DNA of 64,000 nucleotides, taken from positions 49,390 to 113,389 of the forward strand of contig NZ_JAGJRS010000016.1 of assembly GCF_017837635.1 (NCBI RefSeq), written 5' to 3'. The translations under genes were made by a program, and so were the position numbers. Positions within the stretch are counted from its first letter, which is position 1. Each line of letters opens with the position of its first letter. Shown here one piece after another: positions 35,587-44,181 of the stretch. This DNA comes from Frateuria flava. GTDB lineage: Bacteria > Pseudomonadota > Gammaproteobacteria > Xanthomonadales > Rhodanobacteraceae. The notes beneath the pieces are model-generated. The model was not told the origin of the DNA. It did not search any database and saw only the letters and a list, made by a program, of their open reading frames with translations.

Positions 35587-37068
35587 TTAGCGGTAAGGTC
35601 TCAAAGAGAAGCCCAGGCGCTGCTGCCCGGTGTCCCCGGGAATAGCCGTCTTCCCACTGAGGTCCAGCTGCGGGTCATCCTGACCTGGCGGCGGGCAGTC
35701 ACCAGCGAGGACGCAGGTCACGTATGCCCAGGCGTTGGTGGTGCGTTGCAGCCACTCGCGCAACCAGTCCGACTGGGCCTTCTTGTCCGTAATCTTGATG
35801 GCCGCTTCAAGACCATCCTCAAAGAACCCAACGTCGATAAAGTCCCGCAGGGCACGCTCATCCGGATGTAGCCCCTGATTCAGGCGGTCATGGGCGTCTT
35901 TCAGGGAGTTCCAGCTATCGGCCAGGTCTTCCACCGAATCGATAAAATCATGGATGCGTTCGATTTTGTTCGACCGGTCGCCCGGGGTATCAGGGCGGAT
36001 GTGGTCGTACGCCTCATGCATCTGCTGTGCTTGGCGATAGTAGTCAGCCATGGCATTGGTTGGCTGCGGTCCGGACCCAGGCGTGGGTTCCGGATAGGCC
36101 GGCAGGGGTGGGAAATTGTCTATCGTGTGCCGTCCCGTCGTATCGCTGAAGGTAACGGAGGCAACGGGCCAGGTCGCAAGCGCCGCCCGGCCGTCCACGG
36201 ACAATGGCGCCGTTACCGAACCGGTATAGCGAATCTCTATCCGCTGCTCGCCACTGGCCAGTGCGCTCATGCGTCCTTGCGTATCGCGTTCGACGACAAC
36301 CGGCGCAAGGCGCAGCAATTCCACAGTCGTGTGTTGATAGCTATGCGGAAAAGCGCGCAGGTAATAGCCTTCGGCCTGGTAGCTCCAATGCCCAGGGTCG
36401 ATGGTGCGCAGCCCCCCGGGAGCCACCGGAACCGCTACCCGCTCCAGCTCGGCGAAACTCAGCGACATGTCGGTCAACTTGCTCTGCAAGCTGCTTACTT
36501 TGCCCAGCACTTCCTGCACTTGGCCGGGCAACCACGCGCCCAAACCGAAACCGGCCCCACTGTGGGACTCCAGCATGGGCACCAAGGTCGGCGCACCGAC
36601 AAGCAACGGAGCCGTGCGGGCAGCGAATGCGGGCTCGAGTCCGTCGTTCAGCGCGTGGCTTTCGATAATCCAGACAAGCCTCTGAACATCGCCCTGGTTG
36701 ATCTCCGGATGGTGCGCGGCGTTCTGAAGAACGGTGCGGATGGCCGCGGCATCGCGTCCGAGCAGCGGACCAATCTCGTACCCCGCGCCACGGCTCGGGC
36801 CATAAGCGCCGGCGTGCAGGCAAAAACTCTGCAGCTCCATCGTGTAATAGCCAGGCCGCAACCGTTGCCCTGCGCGCGGCGCAAGGGCCTGCGGTTCGCG
36901 GTGTCGCAAGGCGACATCGAGCCAGTTCACCGTCGGGTAGGCATCGGCGATACTTGTGCTGACCGGCTGGGTCAGCGTCGTCGGGTTGCGCGGCAAGGCT
37001 TGGCACCCCGTCAAGGCCGCAACAAACAGCGATACCGCCGTCCACTGAGCGCACATTCCTAGCTTCAT
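35587..37068 (-). CDS. Lipoprotein of unknown function
   Basis: 493 residues, start ATG 37068. The signal peptide has lipobox LTGC (Cys22). The N-terminal third has a conserved-looking block: LRPGYYTMELQSFCLHAG, GAGYEIGPLLGRDAAAI, and HHPEINQGDVQRLVWIIESH. The central region is followed by a helical, charged C-terminal part (EAYDHIRPDTPGDRSNKIER, IKITDKKAQSDWLREWLQRT). I recall similar N-terminal blocks in uncharacterised secreted proteins but can name no function. It is paired with the gene at 34834-35532. Confidence 0.65.
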   Translation of the reverse strand: MKLGMCAQWTAVSLFVAALTGCQALPRNPTTLTQPVSTSIADAYPTVNWLDVALRHREPQALAPRAGQRLRPGYYTMELQSFCLHAGAYGPSRGAGYEIGPLLGRDAAAIRTVLQNAAHHPEINQGDVQRLVWIIESHALNDGLEPAFAARTAPLLVGAPTLVPMLESHSGAGFGLGAWLPGQVQEVLGKVSSLQSKLTDMSLSFAELERVAVPVAPGGLRTIDPGHWSYQAEGYYLRAFPHSYQHTTVELLRLAPVVVERDTQGRMSALASGEQRIEIRYTGSVTAPLSVDGRAALATWPVASVTFSDTTGRHTIDNFPPLPAYPEPTPGSGPQPTNAMADYYRQAQQMHEAYDHIRPDTPGDRSNKIERIHDFIDSVEDLADSWNSLKDAHDRLNQGLHPDERALRDFIDVGFFEDGLEAAIKITDKKAQSDWLREWLQRTTNAWAYVTCVLAGDCPPPGQDDPQLDLSGKTAIPGDTGQQRLGFSLRPYR

Positions 37069-37630
37069 TTTTCTTCCTTGTATTGCGGGCCGACGTCTGC
37101 TCGCCCCGCCCGGGTGCGACGCTCGAAACTAACGTCTGCTGAAGTTGACGACCAGAACAGGCGGGCGGGCAGGCACAGCCGCCCCTTCTCACCGGTGGCT
37201 GGAGGCCGCAAATTATCATGGCGCAAACGCACGCTTGCTGAATTGGTCCCGCAATGGGGCGGTCCGCATGACGTATGGGTGAGTTATCGTTTTGCGCCCT
37301 GGCTCAGGGAGTGGACATGGATTTCGTGTGCGGCATAGGGATGTTCGAAAGCGGCTGTTCAAGTCCACGCCACCGATTTGCCACGGCGTCGCCGCCGGGC
37401 CGTCGTGCTCCTGCGATCACATCGCGTTTGGCGCCACCTTTCGGTCCTCGCAAATCGCATTCGACGCGCCGAGCCGCCTGCTTGGTTCGTTTGCGATGAC
37501 GCGCCCGATCGCTTGGGCGCAGCGATCCCCGGCATGAGGCCACGCCCATGGGATCCGATCATCCCTTCGCAGAATGGGCACCTCAGGTGTCAACTTCGTC
37601 CATGCGCCGGATCAGACGAAGGAACCGCTC
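37069..37630. other. Long spacer between divergent hypothetical genes
   Basis: This 562-bp spacer has no convincing gene; the short frames inside it lack ribosome sites and have poor codon use. It must hold the promoters of the minus-strand lipoprotein pair and the plus-strand gene at 37631. A GATAAT -10-like hexamer on the minus strand (37217-37212) is the only promoter hint. None of the four repeat families is present. Confidence 0.4.
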
Positions 37631-38167
37631 ATGCGATTGACCCATGTACCTTCCACCCTGTTGCTCGCGCTGGCCACCGCCTTCGCGCCGCCTGTCACGC
37701 GCGCCGGCGACACGCCCTCGGCGGCCGACATCGCCGCGATCAACAGCTTCCAGCTCGACCAGGATTTCCTGGACCGCTACATGGCCGTTCAGGAGGATGC
37801 CGCCAAGAATCCCTGCCACCTGAGCATGCTCGCCCTCCTCGGCGATGAGCAGCCTCGCTCGCTCGACCAGGTGGCCAGCCGGTACGACGCCCAGCCCGGC
37901 GTGCACGCCATGTTTGCGCGCCACGGCCTGACTGGGCGCCAGGCGCTGATCGGCATGTCGGTGCTGACCGCCGCGGCCATGCAGGACCTGGAACAGTCGC
38001 ATCCGGAGATGACGCAGTACGTGGATACCCATGGCAGCCGCGTCAGTGCTGGCAACCTGGTGTTCTACCGTGCCCACAACGCACGGATCCACCAGCACCA
38101 GCAGGCACTGGGGAAACGCCTGCTGGCTGCCAACGGGGGCAAGCTGCCCGACTGCCTTAGCCACTGA
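37631..38167 (+). CDS. Secreted hypothetical protein
   Basis: 178 residues from ATG 37631, with a Sec signal peptide ending near TRAGDT. The mature part is mostly helical (IAAINSFQLDQDFLDRYMAV, GLTGRQALIGMSVLTAAAMQ, YRAHNARIHQHQQALGKRLL) with two cysteines (NPCHLS and LPDCLSH) that may form a disulfide. No recognised family. The zinc-ribbon gene follows after 27 bases on the same strand, so the two may be co-transcribed. Confidence 0.65.
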   Translation: MRLTHVPSTLLLALATAFAPPVTRAGDTPSAADIAAINSFQLDQDFLDRYMAVQEDAAKNPCHLSMLALLGDEQPRSLDQVASRYDAQPGVHAMFARHGLTGRQALIGMSVLTAAAMQDLEQSHPEMTQYVDTHGSRVSAGNLVFYRAHNARIHQHQQALGKRLLAANGGKLPDCLSH

Positions 38168-38194
38168 CCGACCGCGCCCAGCCACGGAACTTTC

Positions 38195-38896
38195 ATGACC
38201 AACGACCTGCACTTCGCCGATAACCACCGCGACCGCTGCATACAGTCCGGCACCGGCGCCGGCTTCCAGTTCGAGTTCTACTGCGAGTGCTGCAACGACA
38301 CCTGGCGCTCGCCGTTTCAGCCTTACACCAGCGGCCGCGCTTCCGGCTGGATGCAGGAAGCCGGCAGCCTGCTGGGCAACCTGCTGGGCAGCGTGGGTTA
38401 CAGCGTAGACAATGCGGTCGACGGCCTGGCCCGCGCGGGCTGGGGCACCGCACGCGACCAAGCGTTCAAGCAGGCGCTGGCCGCCGCGAAGCAACACTTC
38501 AACCGTTGCGCGCAGTGCCACAACCACGTGTGCGCCCGCTGCTGGAATGCCGACACCGGCCTGTGCCAGGTCTGTGCTCCGGACCTTGCCGCCAGCGTGC
38601 AAACGGCACGCTACCAGGGCCAGCGCGACGCGGCCATGGACCGGGCAAGAGAAGCCGGTGCCGACCTGGCCGGACGGGTAGACGTCCAGACGCGCAAGCA
38701 ACTGGTCTGCCCCTCCTGTCATGCAGAAGCACGCGGCGCGAAATTCTGCCCACAGTGCGGCCACGCACTGGCCACCAGCCCGCAGTGCAGCGGCTGCCAC
38801 GCCACCTTGCCGGCCGGCAGCCGTTTTTGTCCCGAGTGCGGTCAGCGTGCGGCAAGTGGTGATCCGCCCGGGATGCCGCCGGCGCCCTTGTACTGA
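38195..38896 (+). CDS. Multi-zinc-ribbon protein
   Basis: 233 residues with four cysteine-pair zinc ribbons. An N-terminal one is built from FYCECCNDTWRSPF and CAQCHNHVCARCWNADTGLCQVC. Two C-terminal double zinc ribbons contain CPSCHAEARGAKFCPQCG and CSGCHATLPAGSRFCPECG. A Gly-rich segment between residues 52 and 80 (GSLLGNLLGSVG) looks like a membrane-associating glycine-zipper stretch. Such proteins often accompany SPFH or other scaffold proteins, but none is adjacent. Function unknown; probably protein-protein or membrane binding. Confidence 0.7.
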   Translation: MTNDLHFADNHRDRCIQSGTGAGFQFEFYCECCNDTWRSPFQPYTSGRASGWMQEAGSLLGNLLGSVGYSVDNAVDGLARAGWGTARDQAFKQALAAAKQHFNRCAQCHNHVCARCWNADTGLCQVCAPDLAASVQTARYQGQRDAAMDRAREAGADLAGRVDVQTRKQLVCPSCHAEARGAKFCPQCGHALATSPQCSGCHATLPAGSRFCPECGQRAASGDPPGMPPAPLY

Positions 38897-39010
38897 ACAG
38901 GCGGGTGTGGCGGATGAGCGTACTGCACTTGTTCCCTGCGGGACCCGATTACTGCCCCCGGGAAGAGGGGAACATCGATGCGGTGGATCGGGGTTGGCCG
39001 GGATCGCCGA

Positions 39011-39757
39011 TCAACGCGAGCTGATGTACTTCTCGCGGCGGATCTGGGAGACGGGCAGGCCGTACTCCTTCAGGGCGGTGAAGGCGGCATCGACCATGTT
39101 CGGGTTGCCGCACAGGTAGGCGATGTCGCGGTCGGCGCGCGGGGCCAGTTCGGCCAGGACCGTCTGTACGTGGCCGCTGCGGTCGTTCGGGCGCGGTACG
39201 GCGCGGGGTTGGCGGCTGAGGCAGCCGTGGAAGGTGAAGCCGGGGTTTTCCTTCGCGAAGGCCTCGAACTCCTCGCCGTAGAGCAGTTCGGCTTCATTGC
39301 GCGCGCCGTAGAGCAGCACCACCTCGCGGTCGCCCCTGGCCAGCAGCTGGCGGATCAGCGGCAACATGGCTCGGTAGGGGGTGACGCCGGTGCCGGTAGC
39401 CAGCAGCAGGTAGCGCGGGTGGGTGTCGCCCGGCTGCAGGCAGAAGCGGCCGTAGGGGCCGCTGGCCTCGATGGTCTGGCCCGGCTGCAGGTTGGCGAGC
39501 AGTTTCGTGGCCGCGCCGCCTTCGACATAGCTGACTGCGATCTCGATGCGCATGGTCGGGGAACTGCCGTCGCCGACGGTGCCCACCGAATAGCTGCGCT
39601 TGGTCGCCGTGCCGTCGTCGTAGTGGAAATGCACCTGCAGGAACTGCCCGGGCTGGAAGGCCAGCGGCTGCCCGTCGGCGCGCTCGAACACCAGGTGGCG
39701 CACGCTGGGGGCGAGCATGTAGCTGTCGACGAGACGGAGGGTGAAGTGGTCGGCCAT
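39011..39757 (-). CDS. fpr: Ferredoxin--NADP(+) reductase
   Basis: A 248-residue FAD enzyme that moves electrons between NADPH and ferredoxin/flavodoxin. The FAD motif RxYS is present as KRSYSVGT near residue 53, with SGPYGRF near 99. The NADP-binding GTGVTPYRAML is near 122, and LLYGARNEAEL, YLCGNPNMVD and the C-terminus REKYISSR are typical of bacterial subclass FPRs. The start is ATG 39757. It is divergent from the yadG-like gene with 90 bases between. Confidence 0.92.
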   Translation of the reverse strand: MADHFTLRLVDSYMLAPSVRHLVFERADGQPLAFQPGQFLQVHFHYDDGTATKRSYSVGTVGDGSSPTMRIEIAVSYVEGGAATKLLANLQPGQTIEASGPYGRFCLQPGDTHPRYLLLATGTGVTPYRAMLPLIRQLLARGDREVVLLYGARNEAELLYGEEFEAFAKENPGFTFHGCLSRQPRAVPRPNDRSGHVQTVLAELAPRADRDIAYLCGNPNMVDAAFTALKEYGLPVSQIRREKYISSR

Positions 39758-39814
39758 GGGATTCCGGAGCGGGAGGCACGCCCGGCGTGAGCGGGCGGCA
39801 GGTAAACGGCCCCG

Positions 39815-39820
39815 TATAAT
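39815..39820 (+). promoter_or_regulatory. Candidate -10 element for the YadGH-type operon
   Basis: A consensus TATAAT lies 28 bases before the start codon at 39848, in an otherwise GC-rich spacer. No good -35 is visible at 16-18 bp, so activator dependence or an alternative promoter form is possible. Confidence 0.45.
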
Positions 39821-39847
39821 AAAGGGCTGGCCCCCACGGTGCAGCCC

Positions 39848-40783
39848 ATGTCATCTGTTCCCGCACTCGTCGTCGACAGTCTGCGCAAGACCTACGGCAA
39901 CGGCGTCGAAGCCCTCAAGGGCATCTCGCTGACCGTCCAGCAGGGCGATTTCTTCGCGTTGCTCGGCCCCAATGGCGCGGGCAAGTCCACGCTGATCGGC
40001 ATTCTCTCCTCGCTGGTCAACTCCACCGGCGGCGACGCGCGCATCTTCGGCGTGTCGGTCAACCAGCAGCGCAACGAGGCGATGAAGCTGATTGGCCTGG
40101 TGCCGCAGGAGATCAACTTCAATCAGTTCGAAAAGCCGTTCGACATCTGCGTGAACGAGGCCGGCTTCTACGGCATCCCGCGCAAGCTCGCCGCGGTGCG
40201 CGCGGAGAAGTACCTGAAGGAGCTGCGCCTGTGGGACAAGGCGCAGCACCAGGCGCGGATGCTCTCCGGCGGCATGAAGCGGCGCCTGATGATCGCCCGC
40301 GCGATGATGAACGAGCCGAAGCTGCTGATCCTGGACGAGCCGACCGCCGGCGTGGATATCGAGATCCGCCGCTCGATGTGGCAGTTCGTCAGCGGCATCA
40401 ACGCGGCCGGCACCACGGTGATCCTGACCACGCACTACCTGGAGGAAGCCGAGCAGCTGTGCCGCAACATCGCGATCATCGACCACGGCACGATCGTGGA
40501 GAACACCACGATGAAGCGGCTGCTCGCCACGCTGGACGTGGAGGCTTTCATCCTGGACGTGGTTGCCGCGCCGGCCACGTTGCCGACGCTGCCGGGTGTC
40601 ATGCTGCGCCGCGTGGACGACTACACGCTGGAAGCGGAGATGGCGCGCGAACACGATCTCAACTCGCTGTTCGCCACGTTGTCGGCGCACGGAGTGACGG
40701 TCAGGTCGATGCGCAACAAGACCAACCGGCTGGAGGAGCTGTTCGTGCGGCTGGTCGAGAACGGGCGCGACAAGGCCGCCTGA
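39848..40783 (+). CDS. yadG: ABC transporter ATP-binding protein (YadG-like)
   Basis: 311 residues from ATG 39848 (MSSVPALVVDSLRKTYGNGV). Walker A is LLGPNGAGKSTLIG near 40, the Q-loop is VPQEINFNQFE, the signature is LSGGMKRRLMIARAM, Walker B is LLILDEPTAGVDIEIR and the switch histidine is in ILTTHYLEEAEQL. The C-terminal 90 residues are the extended domain of this exporter subclass. With the permease at 40876 it forms an ABC-2 exporter like E. coli YadGH, whose substrate is unknown. The 92-bp gap to the permease contains a small GGGAGCTCGGCTCC hairpin. Confidence 0.9.
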   Translation: MSSVPALVVDSLRKTYGNGVEALKGISLTVQQGDFFALLGPNGAGKSTLIGILSSLVNSTGGDARIFGVSVNQQRNEAMKLIGLVPQEINFNQFEKPFDICVNEAGFYGIPRKLAAVRAEKYLKELRLWDKAQHQARMLSGGMKRRLMIARAMMNEPKLLILDEPTAGVDIEIRRSMWQFVSGINAAGTTVILTTHYLEEAEQLCRNIAIIDHGTIVENTTMKRLLATLDVEAFILDVVAAPATLPTLPGVMLRRVDDYTLEAEMAREHDLNSLFATLSAHGVTVRSMRNKTNRLEELFVRLVENGRDKAA

Positions 40784-40875
40784 GCCCACCGCCACCGTCC
40801 CCTGCGGGAGCTCGGCTCCTACACGAAACACCCTCACCGTTTCCCGCGCGCCGGGACACCAAAGCGAGACCAAGC

Positions 40876-41655
40876 ATGAGCAACACCACCGCCAACCTGG
40901 TCGCCCTGCACACCATCGTGCGCCGCGAGATCGTGCGCATCATGCGCATCTGGACGCAGACGCTGATCCCGCCGGCGATCACGATGACGTTGTACTTCGT
41001 CATCTTCGGCAAGCTGATCGGCAGCCGCATCGGCACCATCCAGGGCGGCTTCAGCTACATGCAGTACATCGTGCCGGGGCTGGTGATGATGAGCATCATC
41101 ACCAACAGCTACGGCAACATCTCCAGTTCCTTCTTCGGCGCCAAGTTCAGCCGCGCGGTGGAAGAGATGCTGGTCTCGCCGATGCCGAACTGGGTGATCC
41201 TGCTCGGCTACGTGACCGGCGCGGTGACCCGCGGGCTGGTGGTCGGTGCGCTGGTGCTGATGATCGCGCTGTTCTTTACCTCGCTGCACATCGCCCACCC
41301 GCTGGTCACCTTCTTCTCGGTACTGCTCGGCGCGACGATCTTCTCGCTGGCCGGCTTCGTCAACGCGGTCTACGCCAAGAAATTCGACGACATCGCCCTG
41401 GTGCCGACCTTCGTGCTGACCCCGCTCACCTACCTCGGCGGCGTGTTCTATTCGGTCAACATGCTGGGCGAGCCGTGGCAGGCGATCTCGCGCGCCAACC
41501 CGATCCTGTACATGGTCAACGCCTTCCGTTTCGGCGTGCTGGGCATCAGCGACGTGCACATCGGGGTCGCGTTCGTGGTGATGCTGGCGTTCGTCGCCGG
41601 GCTGTCGATCGTGGCGCTGCAGCTGCTCAAGCGCGGCGTGGGCCTGCGTTCCTGA
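40876..41655 (+). CDS. yadH: ABC-2 type permease (YadH-like)
   Basis: 259 residues from ATG 40876. It shows six membrane helices typical of ABC-2 permeases, an N-terminal cytosolic coupling helix (VRREIVRIMRIWTQTLIPPA), and the family motifs ITNSYGNISSSFFGAKFSRA, EEMLVSPMPNWVILLGY and TPLTYLGGVFYSV near the C-terminus. It partners the preceding ATPase. The stop is ten bases before rluF. Confidence 0.9.
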   Translation: MSNTTANLVALHTIVRREIVRIMRIWTQTLIPPAITMTLYFVIFGKLIGSRIGTIQGGFSYMQYIVPGLVMMSIITNSYGNISSSFFGAKFSRAVEEMLVSPMPNWVILLGYVTGAVTRGLVVGALVLMIALFFTSLHIAHPLVTFFSVLLGATIFSLAGFVNAVYAKKFDDIALVPTFVLTPLTYLGGVFYSVNMLGEPWQAISRANPILYMVNAFRFGVLGISDVHIGVAFVVMLAFVAGLSIVALQLLKRGVGLRS

Positions 41656-41665
41656 CCGTCCCGCC

Positions 41666-42385
41666 ATGCGCGTCAACAAGTACATCAGCGAGGCCGGCCT
41701 GTGCTCGCGCCGCGAGGCGGACGAGTGGCTCGTTGCCGGCCGCGTCACCATCAACGGCGAGGTGGTCGGTACCGGCGCCAAGGCGCTCGAGGGCGACGAG
41801 GTGCGCGTCGATGGCGAACTGGTGCGCATGCGCGTGCTGGCCGCCACGCCGTCGGCGAAGCAGGCGGTCTACATCGCGCTGAACAAACCGGTCGGTATCA
41901 CCTGCACCACCGATCAGAGCGTAGTCGGCAACATCGTCGATTTCGTCGACCACCGCGAGCGCGTGTTCCCGGTCGGCCGGCTGGACAAGGATTCCGAAGG
42001 GCTGATTCTGCTCACCAGCAACGGCGACATCGTCAACGAGATCCTGCGCGCGGAGAACCGCCACGAGAAGGAATACCTGGTCGCGGTGAACAAGCCGGTG
42101 ACCGACGCGTTCCTCGCAGGCATGGCGCGCGGCGTGCGCATCCACGGGCAGATGACGCTGCCGTGCAAGGTGCGCAAGATCGCGAAGTTCGGTTTCGGCA
42201 TCGTGCTCACGCAGGGGCTCAACCGGCAGATCCGCCTGATGGCCGCGGCCTTCGACTACCGCGTGACGCAGTTGCGCCGCGTGCGCATCGACAACGTCCG
42301 CCTGGGCCACCTGCGCCCGGGCCAGTGGCGCAATCTCACCGATGCGGAACTGAAGGGCCTGTTGCCCGGCCGCACACGGTGGTGA
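41666..42385 (+). CDS. rluF: 23S rRNA pseudouridine(2604) synthase
   Basis: 239 residues. The N-terminal S4 RNA-binding domain (MRVNKYISEAGLCSRREADE) precedes the RsuA-type catalytic domain with the active-site Asp in VFPVGRLDKDSEGLILLTSN, then EKEYLVAVNKPV and QGLNRQIRLMAAAFDYRVTQ, which is characteristic of RluF. Length fits RluF without its C-terminal extension. The gene lies ten bases after the YadH-like permease. A family-3 repeat follows the stop. Confidence 0.9.
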   Translation: MRVNKYISEAGLCSRREADEWLVAGRVTINGEVVGTGAKALEGDEVRVDGELVRMRVLAATPSAKQAVYIALNKPVGITCTTDQSVVGNIVDFVDHRERVFPVGRLDKDSEGLILLTSNGDIVNEILRAENRHEKEYLVAVNKPVTDAFLAGMARGVRIHGQMTLPCKVRKIAKFGFGIVLTQGLNRQIRLMAAAFDYRVTQLRRVRIDNVRLGHLRPGQWRNLTDAELKGLLPGRTRW

Positions 42386-42392
42386 ATACCTT

Positions 42393-42454
42393 GCAGGCGC
42401 GCACGCTGTGCGCGATCGCGGGGCACCACCGTCGCGCACAGGGTGCGCTCCTAC
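42393..42454. repeat. Family-3 long inverted repeat, near-perfect copy
   Basis: Arms 42393-42415 and 42432-42454 pair over 23 positions with three mismatches. The right arm shares CGCGCACAGGGTGCGCTCCT with the perfect copy at 10342-10366. It again lies between convergent genes (rluF and the regulator at 42461), filling almost the whole spacer. Confidence 0.85.
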
Positions 42455-42460
42455 AGAAAC

Positions 42461-43099
42461 TCAACGCTTCACCTCGCCGATGCGGAAGCGGCAGACGTGG
42501 CCGCCGCGGATGATGCATTCCATGTGGTGGATACGCCGGCCGCTGGCCGCCTCCATGTACGCCAGGTCGAACTTGCACACCTGCGGCACGCTGCGGGCCA
42601 GCGCGTGGAACACGCAGTTGAAGGCTTCCACCTGCTGTTCCTGGCCGTGCCGCGCGACCACCGCCTCATAGCCCAGCGCATCGAGCTGGCTGGCCAGCTG
42701 CCGCACCACGTCATCGTGGCTGGCCTCCGGCGGCAGCGGCACCTCGTGGCTGCCTAGCGAACGGCCCAGGTCCTGCAGCATCTCCTCCAGCACCGCCGTG
42801 CCGTAGCGTTCGCGCAGCTTGTCCAGCAGCGCGGCGCTGAGCAGGCCGTAGTTGCGCGGAAACAGTCCGCGCCCGTTTTCGGTGAGGCGGAAGCGCGCCT
42901 GCGGCCGGCCACCGGTCGCCCGCGCCTGCCCGCGCTCGACGTAATCGCGCGCGAGCATGGCGCTCAGGTGCTGGCGCACGGCGTTGTGGCTGATGTGCAG
43001 GCGCTCACACAACTCCTCCACCGAGCAACCCTCCGACGCCATCAACAGCTGGCGAAGCAGGCGCTGCTGGGTCGAGCCGAGCCGTGCGAGCGCGCTCAT
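42461..43099 (-). CDS. SufR-like winged-helix regulator with four C-terminal cysteines
   Basis: 212 residues. An N-terminal winged helix (QQRLLRQLLMASEGCSVEEL, LHISHNAVRQHLSAMLARDY, wing RATGGRPQARFRLTENG) is followed by a helical middle and a C-terminal ligand domain. The C-terminus has the spacing C-X12-C-X19-C-X7-C (NCVFHAL, QVCKFDL, HHMECIIR, GHVCRFRI), recalling iron-sulfur-binding SufR/Methanogen-type regulators. Three bases separate it from the secreted-protein gene downstream, so the two form an operon. Sensing of iron-sulfur status, oxygen or NO is inferred. Confidence 0.78.
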   Translation of the reverse strand: MSALARLGSTQQRLLRQLLMASEGCSVEELCERLHISHNAVRQHLSAMLARDYVERGQARATGGRPQARFRLTENGRGLFPRNYGLLSAALLDKLRERYGTAVLEEMLQDLGRSLGSHEVPLPPEASHDDVVRQLASQLDALGYEAVVARHGQEQQVEAFNCVFHALARSVPQVCKFDLAYMEAASGRRIHHMECIIRGGHVCRFRIGEVKR

Positions 43100-43101
43100 G
43101 C

Positions 43102-43743
43102 TCAGGAGGCCTTGTCGGGGAACTGCTTGGCGATCGCGCTGGCCAGTGCGTCGGAAATCATGTCCATGTGCGCCTGCATCGCCTGCCAGGTGGACTGCTC
43201 GCCCTTCATGTCGCCGGCCATGATCTGCTGGATCTCCGTGCCATGGTGCGCCACGTGCGTAGCCATCAGGCCCTGCACGGCGCTCTCCGGCAGGTTCGGG
43301 TTGGCGGCGGCGAGAAACCGGGCGATTGCCGTGGCATTCGATTGCAGGTCGGCCATGGCTTTCTGCTCGGCGGATGTATCGTTGGCCGCGCGCGCGTCGG
43401 TCAAGGCCTTGACGCCGCCCCAGTGGCCGGCGAGCAGGTCGAGCATGCGCGCTCCGGCCGGCTTGCCGTAGAAGCCGCCGACCGCATCGGCGATCTGCTT
43501 GGCATTGGCGACCACCGCATCGGCCGCAGCCTTGGCCTTGGCGCTGTCATGCGCATGCACCGCCAGCGCGTAGTCGCGGGTGTGCACGACGTGGCCGTGC
43601 CAGAGCGAGCGCATCGCGGCGTCGAGTCTGGGCGCGGCGGGGACGGCGGACATCGGGGTGTCCGGCGGGGTGGCCAGGGCGGGGGTCGCCGCGGCGAAGG
43701 CGGCGGCGAGGACGAGGGCGGACAGGCAAGTCGAAGGTTTCAT
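43102..43743 (-). CDS. Secreted helical protein of unknown function
   Basis: 213 residues. GGAG lies nine bases before ATG 43743. The signal peptide is cleaved near PALATPP. The mature protein is an all-helical, His/Met/Ala-rich bundle with LWHGHVVHTRDYALAVHAHD near the start and MATHVAHHGTEIQQIMAG and MQAHMDMISDAL near the end. The abundance of His and Met in helices suggests metal binding (compare hemerythrin or DUF305-like proteins), but no family was assigned. It lies upstream of, and three bases from, the SufR-like regulator and is transcribed first. Confidence 0.65.
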   Translation of the reverse strand: MKPSTCLSALVLAAAFAAATPALATPPDTPMSAVPAAPRLDAAMRSLWHGHVVHTRDYALAVHAHDSAKAKAAADAVVANAKQIADAVGGFYGKPAGARMLDLLAGHWGGVKALTDARAANDTSAEQKAMADLQSNATAIARFLAAANPNLPESAVQGLMATHVAHHGTEIQQIMAGDMKGEQSTWQAMQAHMDMISDALASAIAKQFPDKAS

Positions 43744-44181
43744 GGTCGGTCTCCAGAGGGCCGTCGCGGGTGCGACGGGAGGAGTCTGGACGGGCCTGGT
43801 TTACGCGCAATAGAGATATGTGTAAAGCGCCGACCTGTTAGGTGTCGGCGCTCCCGCTGCGACGCCGCGCGCCAGTCCCGGGTAGAAATGGGAAGGCGCG
43901 CGTGGCGGTGATGGGTTTCGGACGGAGCGGCCAACCGTGCTGCGGGAGCCATCCCTCTTGAGGAAAAAAGCCCGGTCCTGCGTGTCACCACTCCGTTTGC
44001 ACTGCACGTAGACGCATGGGGACGAGGTGATCGACCACGGGTTCTTCGGCTCCTCGTCGATCTCGGCCGGGCTACGAAGGCCCGCCGGTGTTCCCTAGGC
44101 CGTGTTCTGCCAGACCTGCAGGTGCAATCGCCTGGCCGCCCGCCGATGGCGGGTGGCGTCCGTCAGCCTTGATCACCGCCC
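43744..44181. other. Spacer with two stem-loops between secreted-protein gene and xanB
   Basis: This 438-bp spacer has no credible gene. A perfect 9-bp inverted repeat (AGCGCCGAC, 9-nt loop, GTCGGCGCT) lies at 43826-43852 in the upstream region of the secreted-protein gene. A 10-bp hairpin (GCCGCCCGCC / GGCGGGTGGC) lies at 44135-44157, downstream of the xanB stop, where it could mark the end of that transcript although no U-tract follows. Confidence 0.5.

Noticed and set aside
37275..37499. Small plus-strand frame in the 562-bp spacer
   Set aside because: There is no ribosome site, no hydrophobic or domain pattern, and the Arg/Pro/Ser-rich composition is typical of non-coding GC-rich DNA.
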